Counted from the first letter of the stretch, positions 51,913 to 61,532 are shown. The stretch is DNA of 64,000 bases from an uncultured Pseudoteredinibacter sp. (GCF_947502065.1 NZ_CANMYE010000012.1:22909-86908); one strand, 5' to 3'. Made by a program: numbers and translations. Notes: generated by a model not told the origin, from the sequence alone.

Positions 51913-52864
51913 GCAGCACTGGTCGGAATTACGAGAAGCTGGCGCCCTAAGCGGCATACGCTTTATGTTTTTTGTTTACAAACACTTGGGTCGATTACCT
52001 TTTAAACTGGTTCTCTATCCGGTAATTCTGTACTTTTTTATCCGACGAAAAGAGGCCCGCAAAGCCTCGCACGAATACCTAGAACGGCTTTCTAAAGCTG
52101 ACAACAAAATCGGAGCAAGTAAGCTTCTGAGCTTTAGGCATTTCTTGGAATTTGGTGAGAGCCTGTTAGATAAATTAGCTGTATGGCAAGGTGACATCTC
52201 CTTAGACGATATACTTTTTCACCCCAGGGAAGAATTTTTGGACTGTTGCGCAAAAGGTAGAGGGGGAGTTTTGATAGGTTCGCATCTAGGCAACTTGGAA
52301 ATTTGTCGAGCACTATCCCTTCAACAAAAAAATACTCGCATCAATGTGCTGATGCACACATCTCATGCAGAGAATTTCAATAAACTCCTCAAACAGCTAG
52401 GCAGCGAACAAATCAGTATCATCCAGGTGAACAACATCAACCCTGCAACTGCCATGATGCTCAAAGAAAAAGTTGAGCAAGGGGAGTTCATTGTGCTTAC
52501 TGGTGACCGGACCCCGCCAACAGGAGAAAAAAATAGTGCCCCGGTTGAATTTCTAGGCAAACAAGCAGATTTCCCAAATGGTCCCCTTATACTTGCCTCA
52601 CTGCTAAAATGCCCAGTCTTTACGATATTTTGCTTCCGCAGCCGAAATCCAAATTATCGTTACGAGATATTTCTAGATAAATTTTCAGAGCAGCTCACCT
52701 TAGCAAGAAAAGACCGGCATTCCGCTTTAAGCTTACACAGACAGCGCTTCGCTAATATCTTGGCCAGTTTCTGCTATAAGTTCCCATTGCAATGGTATAA
52801 CTTTTACTCTCTTTGGCAGAGCGATAGAAATATTCCCAACGCCAATACTAGCGAGGATCAATAG
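51905..52864 (+). CDS. APE LpxL/HtrB-like acyltransferase
   Basis: 319 aa with an N-terminal membrane helix (PFKLVLYPVILYFFIRRKEA) and the HX4E motif HLGNLE in GVLIGSHLGNLEICRAL, plus LTGDRTPPTG. Lipid A late-acyltransferase family. Its start overlaps the glycosyltransferase gene by 8 bp. Probably adds an acyl or aryl-polyene chain to the glycolipid intermediate (inference). Confidence 0.85.
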   Translation: MDKQHWSELREAGALSGIRFMFFVYKHLGRLPFKLVLYPVILYFFIRRKEARKASHEYLERLSKADNKIGASKLLSFRHFLEFGESLLDKLAVWQGDISLDDILFHPREEFLDCCAKGRGGVLIGSHLGNLEICRALSLQQKNTRINVLMHTSHAENFNKLLKQLGSEQISIIQVNNINPATAMMLKEKVEQGEFIVLTGDRTPPTGEKNSAPVEFLGKQADFPNGPLILASLLKCPVFTIFCFRSRNPNYRYEIFLDKFSEQLTLARKDRHSALSLHRQRFANILASFCYKFPLQWYNFYSLWQSDRNIPNANTSEDQ

Positions 52865-52866
52865 CT

Positions 52867-53289
52867 GTGAATAAGCCAAATACCATCAGCATAGAAACCA
52901 CCTTAGAAATACCTTTTCATGACGTTGATCTGATGGGCGTAAGCTGGCATGGACATTACGTAAAATACTTAGAAATAGCACGTTGCGAGTTACTGGATTC
53001 TATCGATTACAACTATATGCAAATGCAAGAATCAGGATATGCCTGGCCAGTGATAGATATGAGGCTACGCTACGCCAAACCAGCAAGATTCCAACAAAAA
53101 ATAAAGATCACGGCCACCATAGTTGAGTGGGAGCATCGTCTAAAAATAAACTATGTTATTAGAGATCTTGACAGCGGAGAAAGACTTACCAAAGCTTATA
53201 CCGTTCAAGTTGCGGTTGATATAAGTAATGGAGAAATGCTTTTCGCATCGCCAGCAGAGCTTGTTGACAGAGTGGAGGCTAACTTATGA
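52867..53289 (+). CDS. apeK: APE thioesterase (4-hydroxybenzoyl-CoA thioesterase family)
   Basis: 140 aa, GTG start. The YbgC-like loop HDVDLMGVSWHGHY places the catalytic Asp at D21 with H28 after it. Could release the polyene or clear misprimed ACP. Overlaps apeL by 4 bp. Confidence 0.88.
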   Translation: MNKPNTISIETTLEIPFHDVDLMGVSWHGHYVKYLEIARCELLDSIDYNYMQMQESGYAWPVIDMRLRYAKPARFQQKIKITATIVEWEHRLKINYVIRDLDSGERLTKAYTVQVAVDISNGEMLFASPAELVDRVEANL

Positions 53290-53858
53290 CAAAGACCAGA
53301 ACCCTCCTACTTTTCCTCGGTACAATGCTATCAAGCATCGGCAGTTATGCCTTCGAAATGGACCCGAAGCTTGAGAGCCAGCTCTCCCAGATAGAGCTTT
53401 CAAACACAGGATTTTTTAAGCAAGAAAATAAACTGCAAGGTATACCCTTCCCCATTAAGTCCAGTGGACACTATGAGTTCTCGGCGGGCACATTGACGTG
53501 GAAAAATATAAGCCCTGTGAAAAGCTCTCTTATCCTTACCGCCGATTCTATCGAGCAATACGTTGCGGGTGAAAAGCGGCTCTCGGTAAGCGCAGAGGAA
53601 CAACCTATTCTAAAAACCATTAACCAACTGTTTCTCACTCTCTTTGACAGAGACTGGAGTGAGCTGTCCGAGAGTTTTAAGCTAAAGCTTACAGGCAGCG
53701 AAAAGACTTGGGAGCTAAAACTGACTCCCAAACAAGAAGCGCTAGAAGTTGCCATAGAATCAGCCACTGTATTTGGCGACACCAAAATAAGACGCTTTGA
53801 ATTCACAAAAAGTAATAAAGATCAGACAGTAATTTGGTTTACCGATGAAGCTAAGTAA
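53286..53858 (+). CDS. apeL: APE LolA-like periplasmic carrier
   Basis: 190 aa with a signal peptide (MTKTRTLLLFLGTMLSSIGSYA) and a LolA-type fold (GFFKQENKLQGIPFPIKSSGHYEF, GTLTWKNISPVKSSLI). Likely carries the hydrophobic APE lipid across the periplasm. Overlaps apeM by 14 bp. Confidence 0.85.
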   Translation: MTKTRTLLLFLGTMLSSIGSYAFEMDPKLESQLSQIELSNTGFFKQENKLQGIPFPIKSSGHYEFSAGTLTWKNISPVKSSLILTADSIEQYVAGEKRLSVSAEEQPILKTINQLFLTLFDRDWSELSESFKLKLTGSEKTWELKLTPKQEALEVAIESATVFGDTKIRRFEFTKSNKDQTVIWFTDEAK

Positions 53859-56160
53859 TGTGCAAAATCTACTTTTTGGATTCTGGCTACTCATTATTAG
53901 CATCAGTATTGGCGTGATAGTTAGCACATTGCCAAAAGCAAACCGCTTTGAAAGTAACATCTTAAAACTGCTGCCCCACAGCGACGAAAACGCTACCATT
54001 CAAGCGGCTGAGTCAAAGTTAAACCAACTTTTTTCGAGGCGAGCTTTACTCATTATTCCGGAAACTCACGGCAAAAATCATGCTATTGAAAGCGCAAAAT
54101 TAATTGAAAGCAAGCTTAATGATAGCGGCCTTTTTTCAAGCGCCATAACGGGCCCGAGCCGAGAATCTGTACAGGCAAATACTAGCTTCTACAAACCGTA
54201 CCGCTATAGCTTATTGAGCCCACAAGACGAAGACGCCCTCAAGTTAGACCATAAATCGTTTATCGATGAGGCCATCATCCAAAGGAATAGCTTATTCAGC
54301 CTCTCTCAGAATACGAATATCCTAGAGGATCCGGGTCTCACCTATCAACACTGGCTTTCACAGCTTACAGCGAGCTCCCAATTAAAATTGGATAAATATG
54401 GTTTTTTTGCCCAATCAAAAAAAGATATATACAGAGTTGTTTTTCTACAGCTAACAGGCTCACCATTTGAGCAAAGCTATCAATCAAAAGTCATTACAGC
54501 CATTCAAAACGCGCAGCAAACCGCCCAAATTAGCAATCCGAACCTTAAGGTTTTTCATTCTGGTCTGTTATTTCATGCACAGCATGCTAGCAATCAGGCC
54601 AAAAGAGAAATTAGCACAATCGGCCTTGGATCAACTTTAGGGGCTATCATATTACTGCTGTTTGCATTTCGATCAGCAAAACCAATTTTATTAAGCCTAA
54701 GCGCTATAGCATTCGGCTTTGTAGGTGCCTTAGCTATATGCCTATTAGCTTTTCAAGAAATTCACCTCATAACCTTAGCTTTCGGTGCGAGCTTAATTGG
54801 AGTTTCTATAGATTATTCATTTCACTTTTTTAGCAGTCAGCAAAGCGACCCACAAAAGATCCTAAAGCGAATAGGTCCCGCTCTGGCATTAGCCTTAACC
54901 TCTTCAGTAATGGCGTATTTATCGCTGACCATCACCCCATTTCCGGGCCTAAAACAAATGGGGCTATTCTCCGCCGCAGGCTTGTCGATATCTTGCTTAA
55001 CCGTATTAGCAGTATTTCCTTTTTTTTCCCCAATACCGCAGAGAACAACAGCTAAAATTTTCAACTTTATTCAGAGTACTAAAAGGCCCAATGTCTATCT
55101 TATTTTAATTGCATCTGTAATATTGCTAGCACTAAGCGGAAGTAACAAACCTTGGAAGTTCCAAGATGACATACGATTACTTAACAACTCCCCCGATGAG
55201 CTCCTTAAAAACGAGAAACTCAGCCAGACATTACTTGGCGGATTCGATAGCAGTAGATATCTACTAATCACAGGAGACGGATGGCAATCGATCCTGCAAA
55301 CCCAAGAAGAACTTGAACAAGATATCATCCAATTGAAAGAAAATAGGGCGTTGGGTGGTATTCAATTGTTGAGCCAGTACATCCCCTCCATAGAAAAACA
55401 AAAAGAATCCCAAAAAATTCTAGCCCAGCACGTTTTTAATGAAGAATCACTTAGCTATTATTATGGGAAATTAGGTCTCCCAAAGAGCGCCGCTACACAC
55501 AGCCTTGACCTATATAAACAAGCTGCAGCTAATCAACTCAACTGGCTTTCATGGTCAAACTCACCAATAGCCGAACTGGCCGATCACCTCTGGGTAGAAA
55601 CCCCTAACAAAGATAAAGCGGCTATTGCAGCGCTCAAGCCACCTATTGATGCAGAGGCCCTCTCTGCGCTGAACTCCGAGAAAGTTCAATATGTAGACAA
55701 ACTGTCGAACATCTCTCATATATTAAGGCAGTATCGCCTCGAGATTATGCTGCTTCTCGCCCTAAGCTATGGCGCTGCATTATTTATTTTATCCCTCCGA
55801 TTTAAGCAGCAAGCCTTGTTTATAATCTTAGTTCCATTAATGTCAACGCTTTGCGCATTTTCATTAATGTCACTAATGGGCATACCGCTAAATATCTTTA
55901 GCGTTTTAGCAAGCCTACTGATATTAGGCATTGGGCTAGACATGGGAATTGTACTAAGAGAAGAAGCCTATAGCTGTCACGCTTGGCAAACAATAAGCCT
56001 ATCAGCATGTACCACATTATTAGCATTTGGGCTTCTTAGCCTAAGTGAAACTCCAGTGCTTTATCACTTTGGGCTAACTATTTTACTCGGAATAACTTTT
56101 AACTGGCTTTTCAGTTGGTCTCTATCAAACAGTCAGCACAGCAGAGAATGTACGTCATGA
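53845..56160 (+). CDS. apeM: APE MMPL/RND-family exporter
   Basis: 771 aa in two homologous halves, each a TM helix, a large periplasmic loop and five more helices (for example GLGSTLGAIILLLFAFRS with IGVSIDYSFHFFSSQQS, and LIILGIGLDMGIVLREEA in the second half). Predicted to extract or export the APE lipid using the proton gradient. AT-rich codon use (AGA, ATA) is noticeable by eye. Confidence 0.9.
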   Translation: MKLSNVQNLLFGFWLLIISISIGVIVSTLPKANRFESNILKLLPHSDENATIQAAESKLNQLFSRRALLIIPETHGKNHAIESAKLIESKLNDSGLFSSAITGPSRESVQANTSFYKPYRYSLLSPQDEDALKLDHKSFIDEAIIQRNSLFSLSQNTNILEDPGLTYQHWLSQLTASSQLKLDKYGFFAQSKKDIYRVVFLQLTGSPFEQSYQSKVITAIQNAQQTAQISNPNLKVFHSGLLFHAQHASNQAKREISTIGLGSTLGAIILLLFAFRSAKPILLSLSAIAFGFVGALAICLLAFQEIHLITLAFGASLIGVSIDYSFHFFSSQQSDPQKILKRIGPALALALTSSVMAYLSLTITPFPGLKQMGLFSAAGLSISCLTVLAVFPFFSPIPQRTTAKIFNFIQSTKRPNVYLILIASVILLALSGSNKPWKFQDDIRLLNNSPDELLKNEKLSQTLLGGFDSSRYLLITGDGWQSILQTQEELEQDIIQLKENRALGGIQLLSQYIPSIEKQKESQKILAQHVFNEESLSYYYGKLGLPKSAATHSLDLYKQAAANQLNWLSWSNSPIAELADHLWVETPNKDKAAIAALKPPIDAEALSALNSEKVQYVDKLSNISHILRQYRLEIMLLLALSYGAALFILSLRFKQQALFIILVPLMSTLCAFSLMSLMGIPLNIFSVLASLLILGIGLDMGIVLREEAYSCHAWQTISLSACTTLLAFGLLSLSETPVLYHFGLTILLGITFNWLFSWSLSNSQHSRECTS

Positions 56161-57395
56161 AACATATGAACCGCCTGGAAGCGGATGTAATTATAATAGG
56201 CGCAGGCCCTTCAGGAGCAATCGCAGCAGCGCAGCTTTGCAAGAGGGGGCATAAAGTCGCGGTACTTGAAAAACAACACTTTCCTCGATTCTCCATCGGT
56301 GAAAGCCTGCTACCACAATGCATGTCATTTATTGAGTCCAGCGGAATGCTAGCAGCTGTCGAAGAGGCAGGATTTCAGTTTAAGAATGGAGCTGCATTTC
56401 GCCTTGGAAATCAATATACCGAGTTTGAATTTACCGAGAAATTCACTCCCGGCTGGGGCACAACGTTTCAAGTTCAGCGAGGGGAGTTCGACCACATCCT
56501 AGCTCAGCAAGCAGAAAAAGCCGGCGCTGATATTTATTATGGCCATGAAATTACAGCCGTTAAACCTGGATCCGATCCAACGCTAACAGTACTTACCGAA
56601 GAAGGTGCCCAATACACTGCAAGCGCTAAATTCATTTTGGATGCCAGCGGATTTGGCCGAGTACTGCCTCGTCTGTTAGATTTGGAAACCCCATCTAGTT
56701 TTCCTGTGCGCAAGGCAATATTTACCCACATTGAAGATAATATTCAAACCGGGCTTGAGAGAAACAAGATCTTAATTACAGTACACCCCAAATACAAAGA
56801 TGTTTGGTACTGGTTAATCCCTTTCTCAAATGGCCGAAGCTCAATAGGGGTGGTCGCTACGCCTGAATTTCTCGACCCACTACCAGGCACAAGTACGGAG
56901 AAACTAAAACAGTTATGCAATGAAGACCCAGCTTTGAAAGAGCTATTACAATCCTGTCACTGGGATACTAAAGTCCAAGAAATCTGCGGTTATTCCTGTG
57001 ATGTAAAATCACTTTGGGGTGAGGGCTTCGCCTTACTTGGTAATGCTGGAGAATTTCTGGATCCCGTTTTCTCATCCGGGGTTACCATTGCTATGAAATC
57101 GGCGAGCCTAGCAGTTCCAGTCTTGGATAAGCAGTTGCGCGGGGAAGCTGTTTGCTGGGAAAATGAATATTCAGTGCCCCTGAAACAAGGAGTAAACACT
57201 TTCAGGACTTTCGTCGAAGCCTGGTACGATGGCCGCTTTCAAGATGTTATTTTTTCCAAAAACCAGTCGAAGCCTATTCGAGACATGATAAGTTCGATAC
57301 TTGCCGGCTATGCCTGGGATCTAAAAAACCCTTATGTGAAAGACAGCGAGAGGCGCTTAAATGTTTTGGTGGAAACCTGCAGGCAAGCTATTTAG
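56157..57395 (+). CDS. FAD-dependent halogenase-like monooxygenase in the APE operon
   Basis: 412 aa from the ATG at 56157, which overlaps the apeM stop (ATGA). FAD motif GAGPSG at 15-20, FPRFSIGESLLPQC at 42-55, and the flavin-halogenase signature WxWxIP as W217-Y-W-L-I-P222. A Lys at 76 in FQFKNGAAFRLG may match the lysine that phenol/pyrrole halogenases use to guide hypohalous acid. Suggests halogenation (or hydroxylation) of the aromatic head group. Many oxidoreductases of this superfamily are not halogenases. A flavin reductase is not encoded nearby. Confidence 0.8.
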   Translation: MKHMNRLEADVIIIGAGPSGAIAAAQLCKRGHKVAVLEKQHFPRFSIGESLLPQCMSFIESSGMLAAVEEAGFQFKNGAAFRLGNQYTEFEFTEKFTPGWGTTFQVQRGEFDHILAQQAEKAGADIYYGHEITAVKPGSDPTLTVLTEEGAQYTASAKFILDASGFGRVLPRLLDLETPSSFPVRKAIFTHIEDNIQTGLERNKILITVHPKYKDVWYWLIPFSNGRSSIGVVATPEFLDPLPGTSTEKLKQLCNEDPALKELLQSCHWDTKVQEICGYSCDVKSLWGEGFALLGNAGEFLDPVFSSGVTIAMKSASLAVPVLDKQLRGEAVCWENEYSVPLKQGVNTFRTFVEAWYDGRFQDVIFSKNQSKPIRDMISSILAGYAWDLKNPYVKDSERRLNVLVETCRQAI

Positions 57396-57933
57396 CCTTG
57401 TCACAACCCTAAGCCTAATCGCTTGCACCCATGTCTCCTTGCAGCCAAAAGTTAAGCTCCCACTTTTGCCGGCAGATAGTTGGGACTCTAGATTCCAACT
57501 GAATCAGTCGATAATCATTAGTGGTCAAGATAGCGCTCTATTACTTGCTTTAGTTAAGCAAGGTGACAGCCTAGAAATCACTATCCTAAGTAATTTAGGT
57601 CAAAGGCTAGTTCAGTTGAGACATGATGGCGACGGCATTCAAATGAATAAACACTGGCCAAATATCACGCTCCCCGCTGAAGCCATTATTAGGCAGCTAC
57701 AAGCCTCACTTTGGCCCATTGACATTTTGAATCAAACCTATACTAAAGAGTGGTCGATAACAGACTCGCTATGCCAAAGGAACATAACTTATCGCCAAGA
57801 ATTAGTTCTTACGGTAAATTATTGCGCTCACGCTGAAGGCAGCACATCACAGCGGCTACTTGGCGCAAGAATTGATGACCACAGAAGCGGCTTTTCCATA
57901 AACATTAAGACTCACGAATTGGCACCATTATGA
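57361..57933 (+). CDS. apeN: APE DUF3261 lipoprotein
   Basis: 190 aa with a lipobox LIAC (Cys at 22) after a short signal peptide. GAGAGG precedes the start at good spacing although the gene begins 35 bp inside the preceding one. DUF3261 lipoproteins are conserved in APE loci and may receive the APE lipid at the outer membrane, like LolB (inference). Overlaps apeO by 4 bp. Confidence 0.82.
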   Translation: MFWWKPAGKLFSLVTTLSLIACTHVSLQPKVKLPLLPADSWDSRFQLNQSIIISGQDSALLLALVKQGDSLEITILSNLGQRLVQLRHDGDGIQMNKHWPNITLPAEAIIRQLQASLWPIDILNQTYTKEWSITDSLCQRNITYRQELVLTVNYCAHAEGSTSQRLLGARIDDHRSGFSINIKTHELAPL

Positions 57934-59111
57934 ATGAGCAGACAGGCTACCTTTCAAAACCCGGTATGGTTTGTGCGCTTGGAGCGAATAGAGAAGAGAT
58001 TGCTCAGCAGTTGTTTTCCGACACTCCAAAAGCACTGGGGATAGAGGCTGAGTCCTATGGCGCTAAACACACCCCCACTGGCCGAGTGCTCACAGAGCTA
58101 CCCAATATTGAGCAACTACCTGCAGTGCATCGCAGCCGGAACAACCAGCTATTACTGAGTGCTGCCCATCAAATTCAACAGGACTTAAACCAAGCCATCA
58201 ATTGTTACGGAAAATCTAGAATTGCGGTAGTTATTGGCACAAGTACGTCTGGTATTGCCGAAGCTGAGGAGGCTATTTCTCTAAAACAGAAAAAAGGGGA
58301 ATGGCCAAACTCATTTGACTATAAGCAACAGGAAATTGGCGCACCCGCCCAATTTCTTTCCGAGCATTTCGAGCTAGGCGGCCCTAGCTACACTATTTCT
58401 ACGGCCTGCTCCTCCGGAGCAAAGGCGCTGGCAAGCGCTAAGCGACTCCTCAACGCTCATTTGTGCGATGCAGTAATTTGTGGAGGCGCCGACAGCCTTT
58501 GCGAGCTGACGCAACAGGGGTTTGCATCCTTAGGCGCTATAAGCAGTCAAGTTTGCCAACCTTTCAGCCAAAACCGCAATGGTATCAATATTGGTGAAGG
58601 GGCCTGTTTATTTTTAATGAGTCGAGACCCAAGCTTGATCGCGCTAACGGGTGTTGGAGAAAGCTCAGATGCTCATCATATTTCCGCCCCTCATCCTGAA
58701 GGCAACGGAGCTGAGGAAGCAATGCAACAAGCACTACAGGATGCTGGCATAAGCGCTGCAGAGGTTGATTATCTAAATCTCCACGGTACGGGGACGATAC
58801 AAAATGATAAGATGGAGAGCTTAGCTACCGCCCGAGTCATCGGCGATCAATGCCCATGTAGCTCAACCAAAGCACTAACAGGGCACACTTTGGGCGCTGC
58901 AGGTGCTCTCGAAGCTGGCTTTTGCTACTTAAGCCTCGAGCAGAATATGCTTCCAGCTCAGCTGGGCGACCATCAATGGGACCCCAACCTGCCCCCATTA
59001 AATTGGCTAAAATCAGTAGAGAGAGGCGGCCAAATTAATACAGTGATGAGCAACTCCTTTGCTTTTGGCGGAAATAATATCAGCTTGGTTTTATCAAAAC
59101 CCTTGAGCTAA
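57930..59111 (+). CDS. apeO: APE ketosynthase
   Basis: 393 aa with a complete Cys-His-His triad: C160 (TISTACSSGA), H285 (LHGTGTIQNDK) and H319 (TGHTLGAAG). Expected to elongate the aryl chain with malonyl-ACP together with ApeC. Confidence 0.93.
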   Translation: MNEQTGYLSKPGMVCALGANREEIAQQLFSDTPKALGIEAESYGAKHTPTGRVLTELPNIEQLPAVHRSRNNQLLLSAAHQIQQDLNQAINCYGKSRIAVVIGTSTSGIAEAEEAISLKQKKGEWPNSFDYKQQEIGAPAQFLSEHFELGGPSYTISTACSSGAKALASAKRLLNAHLCDAVICGGADSLCELTQQGFASLGAISSQVCQPFSQNRNGINIGEGACLFLMSRDPSLIALTGVGESSDAHHISAPHPEGNGAEEAMQQALQDAGISAAEVDYLNLHGTGTIQNDKMESLATARVIGDQCPCSSTKALTGHTLGAAGALEAGFCYLSLEQNMLPAQLGDHQWDPNLPPLNWLKSVERGGQINTVMSNSFAFGGNNISLVLSKPLS

Positions 59112-59127
59112 ACGAACATAGACAAAC

Positions 59128-59583
59128 ATGTATACGATAGAACAACTAATCAGTCATAGGGGCGCAATGAGCCTACTTGACAAGGTAAGCTACGCGCAAG
59201 ACAAACAATTGAGAGCCGTCGCCACCGTTAAAGCAGACAACCCCTTTTTAGTTGATGATCACCTGCCCATTTGGGTAGGCATTGAATACATGGCGCAAGC
59301 TGTTGCCGCCTACGCTGGTTTAGATGCACGAAATAAAGGCGAGGAAGTAAAATTAGGATTTTTAGTCGGCACCCGAAAATACAAAAGCCATGGAAGTAAG
59401 CTTGCCATTGGCAGCAAGATTAAAATCAATATTGAAGAATCGCTGTGGGGTGAAAATGGTTTAGGTGCCTTCCAATGCGAGCTCCAAGGAGAAGCACCTT
59501 GCGGCCGTATGTGCACCGCACAAGCCAGCTTAAACGTCTACCAACCTAACAGCATAGAAGACATTTTAAAGGAGGGAATGTGA
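59128..59583 (+). CDS. apeP: APE dehydratase subunit (hotdog fold)
   Basis: 151 aa; H45 (LVDDHLP) and E53 (GIEYMAQA) match the FabZ/FabA catalytic pair. With ApeI it should dehydrate each 3-hydroxyacyl intermediate. An AGGAGGG at its 3' end is the ribosome site of apeQ. Confidence 0.88.
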   Translation: MYTIEQLISHRGAMSLLDKVSYAQDKQLRAVATVKADNPFLVDDHLPIWVGIEYMAQAVAAYAGLDARNKGEEVKLGFLVGTRKYKSHGSKLAIGSKIKINIEESLWGENGLGAFQCELQGEAPCGRMCTAQASLNVYQPNSIEDILKEGM

Positions 59584-60305
59584 GTAACACAGTTCTCGTA
59601 ACGGGATCTAGCCGCGGCATTGGCAAAGCCGTAGCCGTGATGGCCGCACAGCATGGATTTGATATTGTCCTTCACTGTCGCCGCAATGTTTGCGCTGCAA
59701 ATGAAGTGGCCGAAAAAATTAGCGAAATGGGACGCAATGTCCGTGTACTAAATTTTGATATTGCAAATCGCGAAGAATGCCGAGAGTTGCTAGAGCAAGA
59801 TGTTGAAACACACGGAGCTTACTATGGCGTAGTCTGTAATGCGGGCATTGCCAAAGACAACGCCTTCCCAGCTATGCCAGAGAACGAGTGGGATGAAGTA
59901 ATTCACACCAACCTAGACTCATTTTACAACGTCTTGAATCCATTAATTATGCCGATGGTTCGACGACGAAAGCCCGGACGAATCGTTACCCTTTCCTCCG
60001 TTTCTGGCATATCTGGAAATCGCGGCCAAGTTAACTACAGCGCATCCAAAGCCGGCATCATAGGAGCTACTAAAGCACTAGCAATAGAGCTTGCCAAGCG
60101 CAAAATTACCGTTAACTGCGTAGCCCCAGGCCTCATAGAGACCGATATGGTCGATGATGCGCCACTTGAAGAAGCACTAAGGCTTATTCCTGCTCAACGT
60201 GTCGGGCAACCCGAAGAAGTAGCAGCCGCAGTGTGCTTTTTACTTTCAGATAGCGCCTCTTACATTACCCGACAGGTTATCTCGGTGAATGGAGGGATGG
60301 TCTAA
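59580..60305 (+). CDS. apeQ: APE 3-oxoacyl-ACP reductase (FabG type)
   Basis: 241 aa short-chain dehydrogenase, GTG start. TGSSRGIG cofactor motif, NAG, catalytic Ser in SSVSGISGNRGQ and YSASK. NADPH-dependent ketoreduction. Overlaps apeR by one base (TAATG). Confidence 0.95.
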   Translation: MSNTVLVTGSSRGIGKAVAVMAAQHGFDIVLHCRRNVCAANEVAEKISEMGRNVRVLNFDIANREECRELLEQDVETHGAYYGVVCNAGIAKDNAFPAMPENEWDEVIHTNLDSFYNVLNPLIMPMVRRRKPGRIVTLSSVSGISGNRGQVNYSASKAGIIGATKALAIELAKRKITVNCVAPGLIETDMVDDAPLEEALRLIPAQRVGQPEEVAAAVCFLLSDSASYITRQVISVNGGMV

Positions 60306-61528
60306 TGAGGCGAGTGGTAGTTACTGGCATGGCCGGTATTAGCCCGATAGGTAACGACTGGAGCACCGTTGCAAGCAATCTAAAGTCTGGTCACACCGGC
60401 ATTCAAGTTATGGATGACTGGGAAAAATACAGCGGCCTAGAAACTCGCCTTGGCGGTCCATGCGATTTCAGCAGACCCAAACATTACAGCCGCAAAGACG
60501 TTCGAAGCATGGGGCGCGTTGCCATTATGGCCACAAGGGCAACAGAATTAGCTCTGGAAAACGCACAACTTCTCAATCACCCACGCATTGTAGATGGCAG
60601 CACCGGCATCGCTTATGGCTCCTCTGCCGGCACGCCCAGCGCCATGGGAGATTTTGGCAATATGCTGTTAAACCACAGTACAGATGGTTTAAATGCAACG
60701 AGCTATATCAAAATGATGGCCCACACCGCGGCGGTTAATATTGGAGTTTATTTCGGTGTAAAAGGAAGGATCATAACCACTTCCAGTGCCTGCACTTCAG
60801 GGAGCCAGGGCATTGGATATGCCTACGAAAGCATTAAATATGGGCAGCAAGATATCATGATAGCTGGTGGGGCTGAGGAGCTTTGCGCAACCGAAGCTGC
60901 GGTATTCGACACGCTTTATGCAACCAGTACTAAAAATGATTCCCCATCACGAACACCGTCCCCGTTTGATGCAAATCGTGATGGATTAGTTATTGGCGAA
61001 GGAGCCTGCACCCTAATTCTTGAAGAATATGAGCACGCCCAAGCCCGCGGCGCAAAGATTTTTGCAGAGGTAGTCGGCTTTGGAACCAACTCAGACGGAA
61101 ATCATGTAACGCAGCCATCACCTGAAACCATGGCTAATGCAATGCAAAGAGCCCTACAAGATGGGAGTATAGCCAAGGAAGAAATTACTTATATTAGCGC
61201 ACATGGCACCGCTACCGACCGAGGCGACATTGCCGAAAGCCACGCTACAGCTCAAGTATTTGGCTCGAATACAGCCATTAGCGCTTTCAAGAGCTTTACT
61301 GGCCATACATTAGGGGCCTGCGGGGCGCTCGAAGCCTGGGTATCCATAAACATGATGAATGAAGGCTGGGTACACCCAACTGCCAACCTTATCAATATCG
61401 ACCCTGAATGCGCGCAGCTAGACTATGTTACCGATTCAATTCGCTCACTAGATTGCAATTGTATTATGAGCAATAACTTTGCTTTTGGTGGCATTAATAC
61501 TTCCTTAATTTTTAAACGATTAAGCTGA
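60305..61528 (+). CDS. apeR: Second APE ketosynthase
   Basis: 407 aa FabF-like with C163 (TTSSACTSGS), H300 (SAHGTATDRG) and H334 (FTGHTLGACG). Last gene of the operon. In characterised systems ApeR is an additional ketosynthase, possibly for starter or acyl-chain supply. Confidence 0.93.
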   Translation: MRRVVVTGMAGISPIGNDWSTVASNLKSGHTGIQVMDDWEKYSGLETRLGGPCDFSRPKHYSRKDVRSMGRVAIMATRATELALENAQLLNHPRIVDGSTGIAYGSSAGTPSAMGDFGNMLLNHSTDGLNATSYIKMMAHTAAVNIGVYFGVKGRIITTSSACTSGSQGIGYAYESIKYGQQDIMIAGGAEELCATEAAVFDTLYATSTKNDSPSRTPSPFDANRDGLVIGEGACTLILEEYEHAQARGAKIFAEVVGFGTNSDGNHVTQPSPETMANAMQRALQDGSIAKEEITYISAHGTATDRGDIAESHATAQVFGSNTAISAFKSFTGHTLGACGALEAWVSINMMNEGWVHPTANLINIDPECAQLDYVTDSIRSLDCNCIMSNNFAFGGINTSLIFKRLS

Positions 61529-61532
61529 TAGC

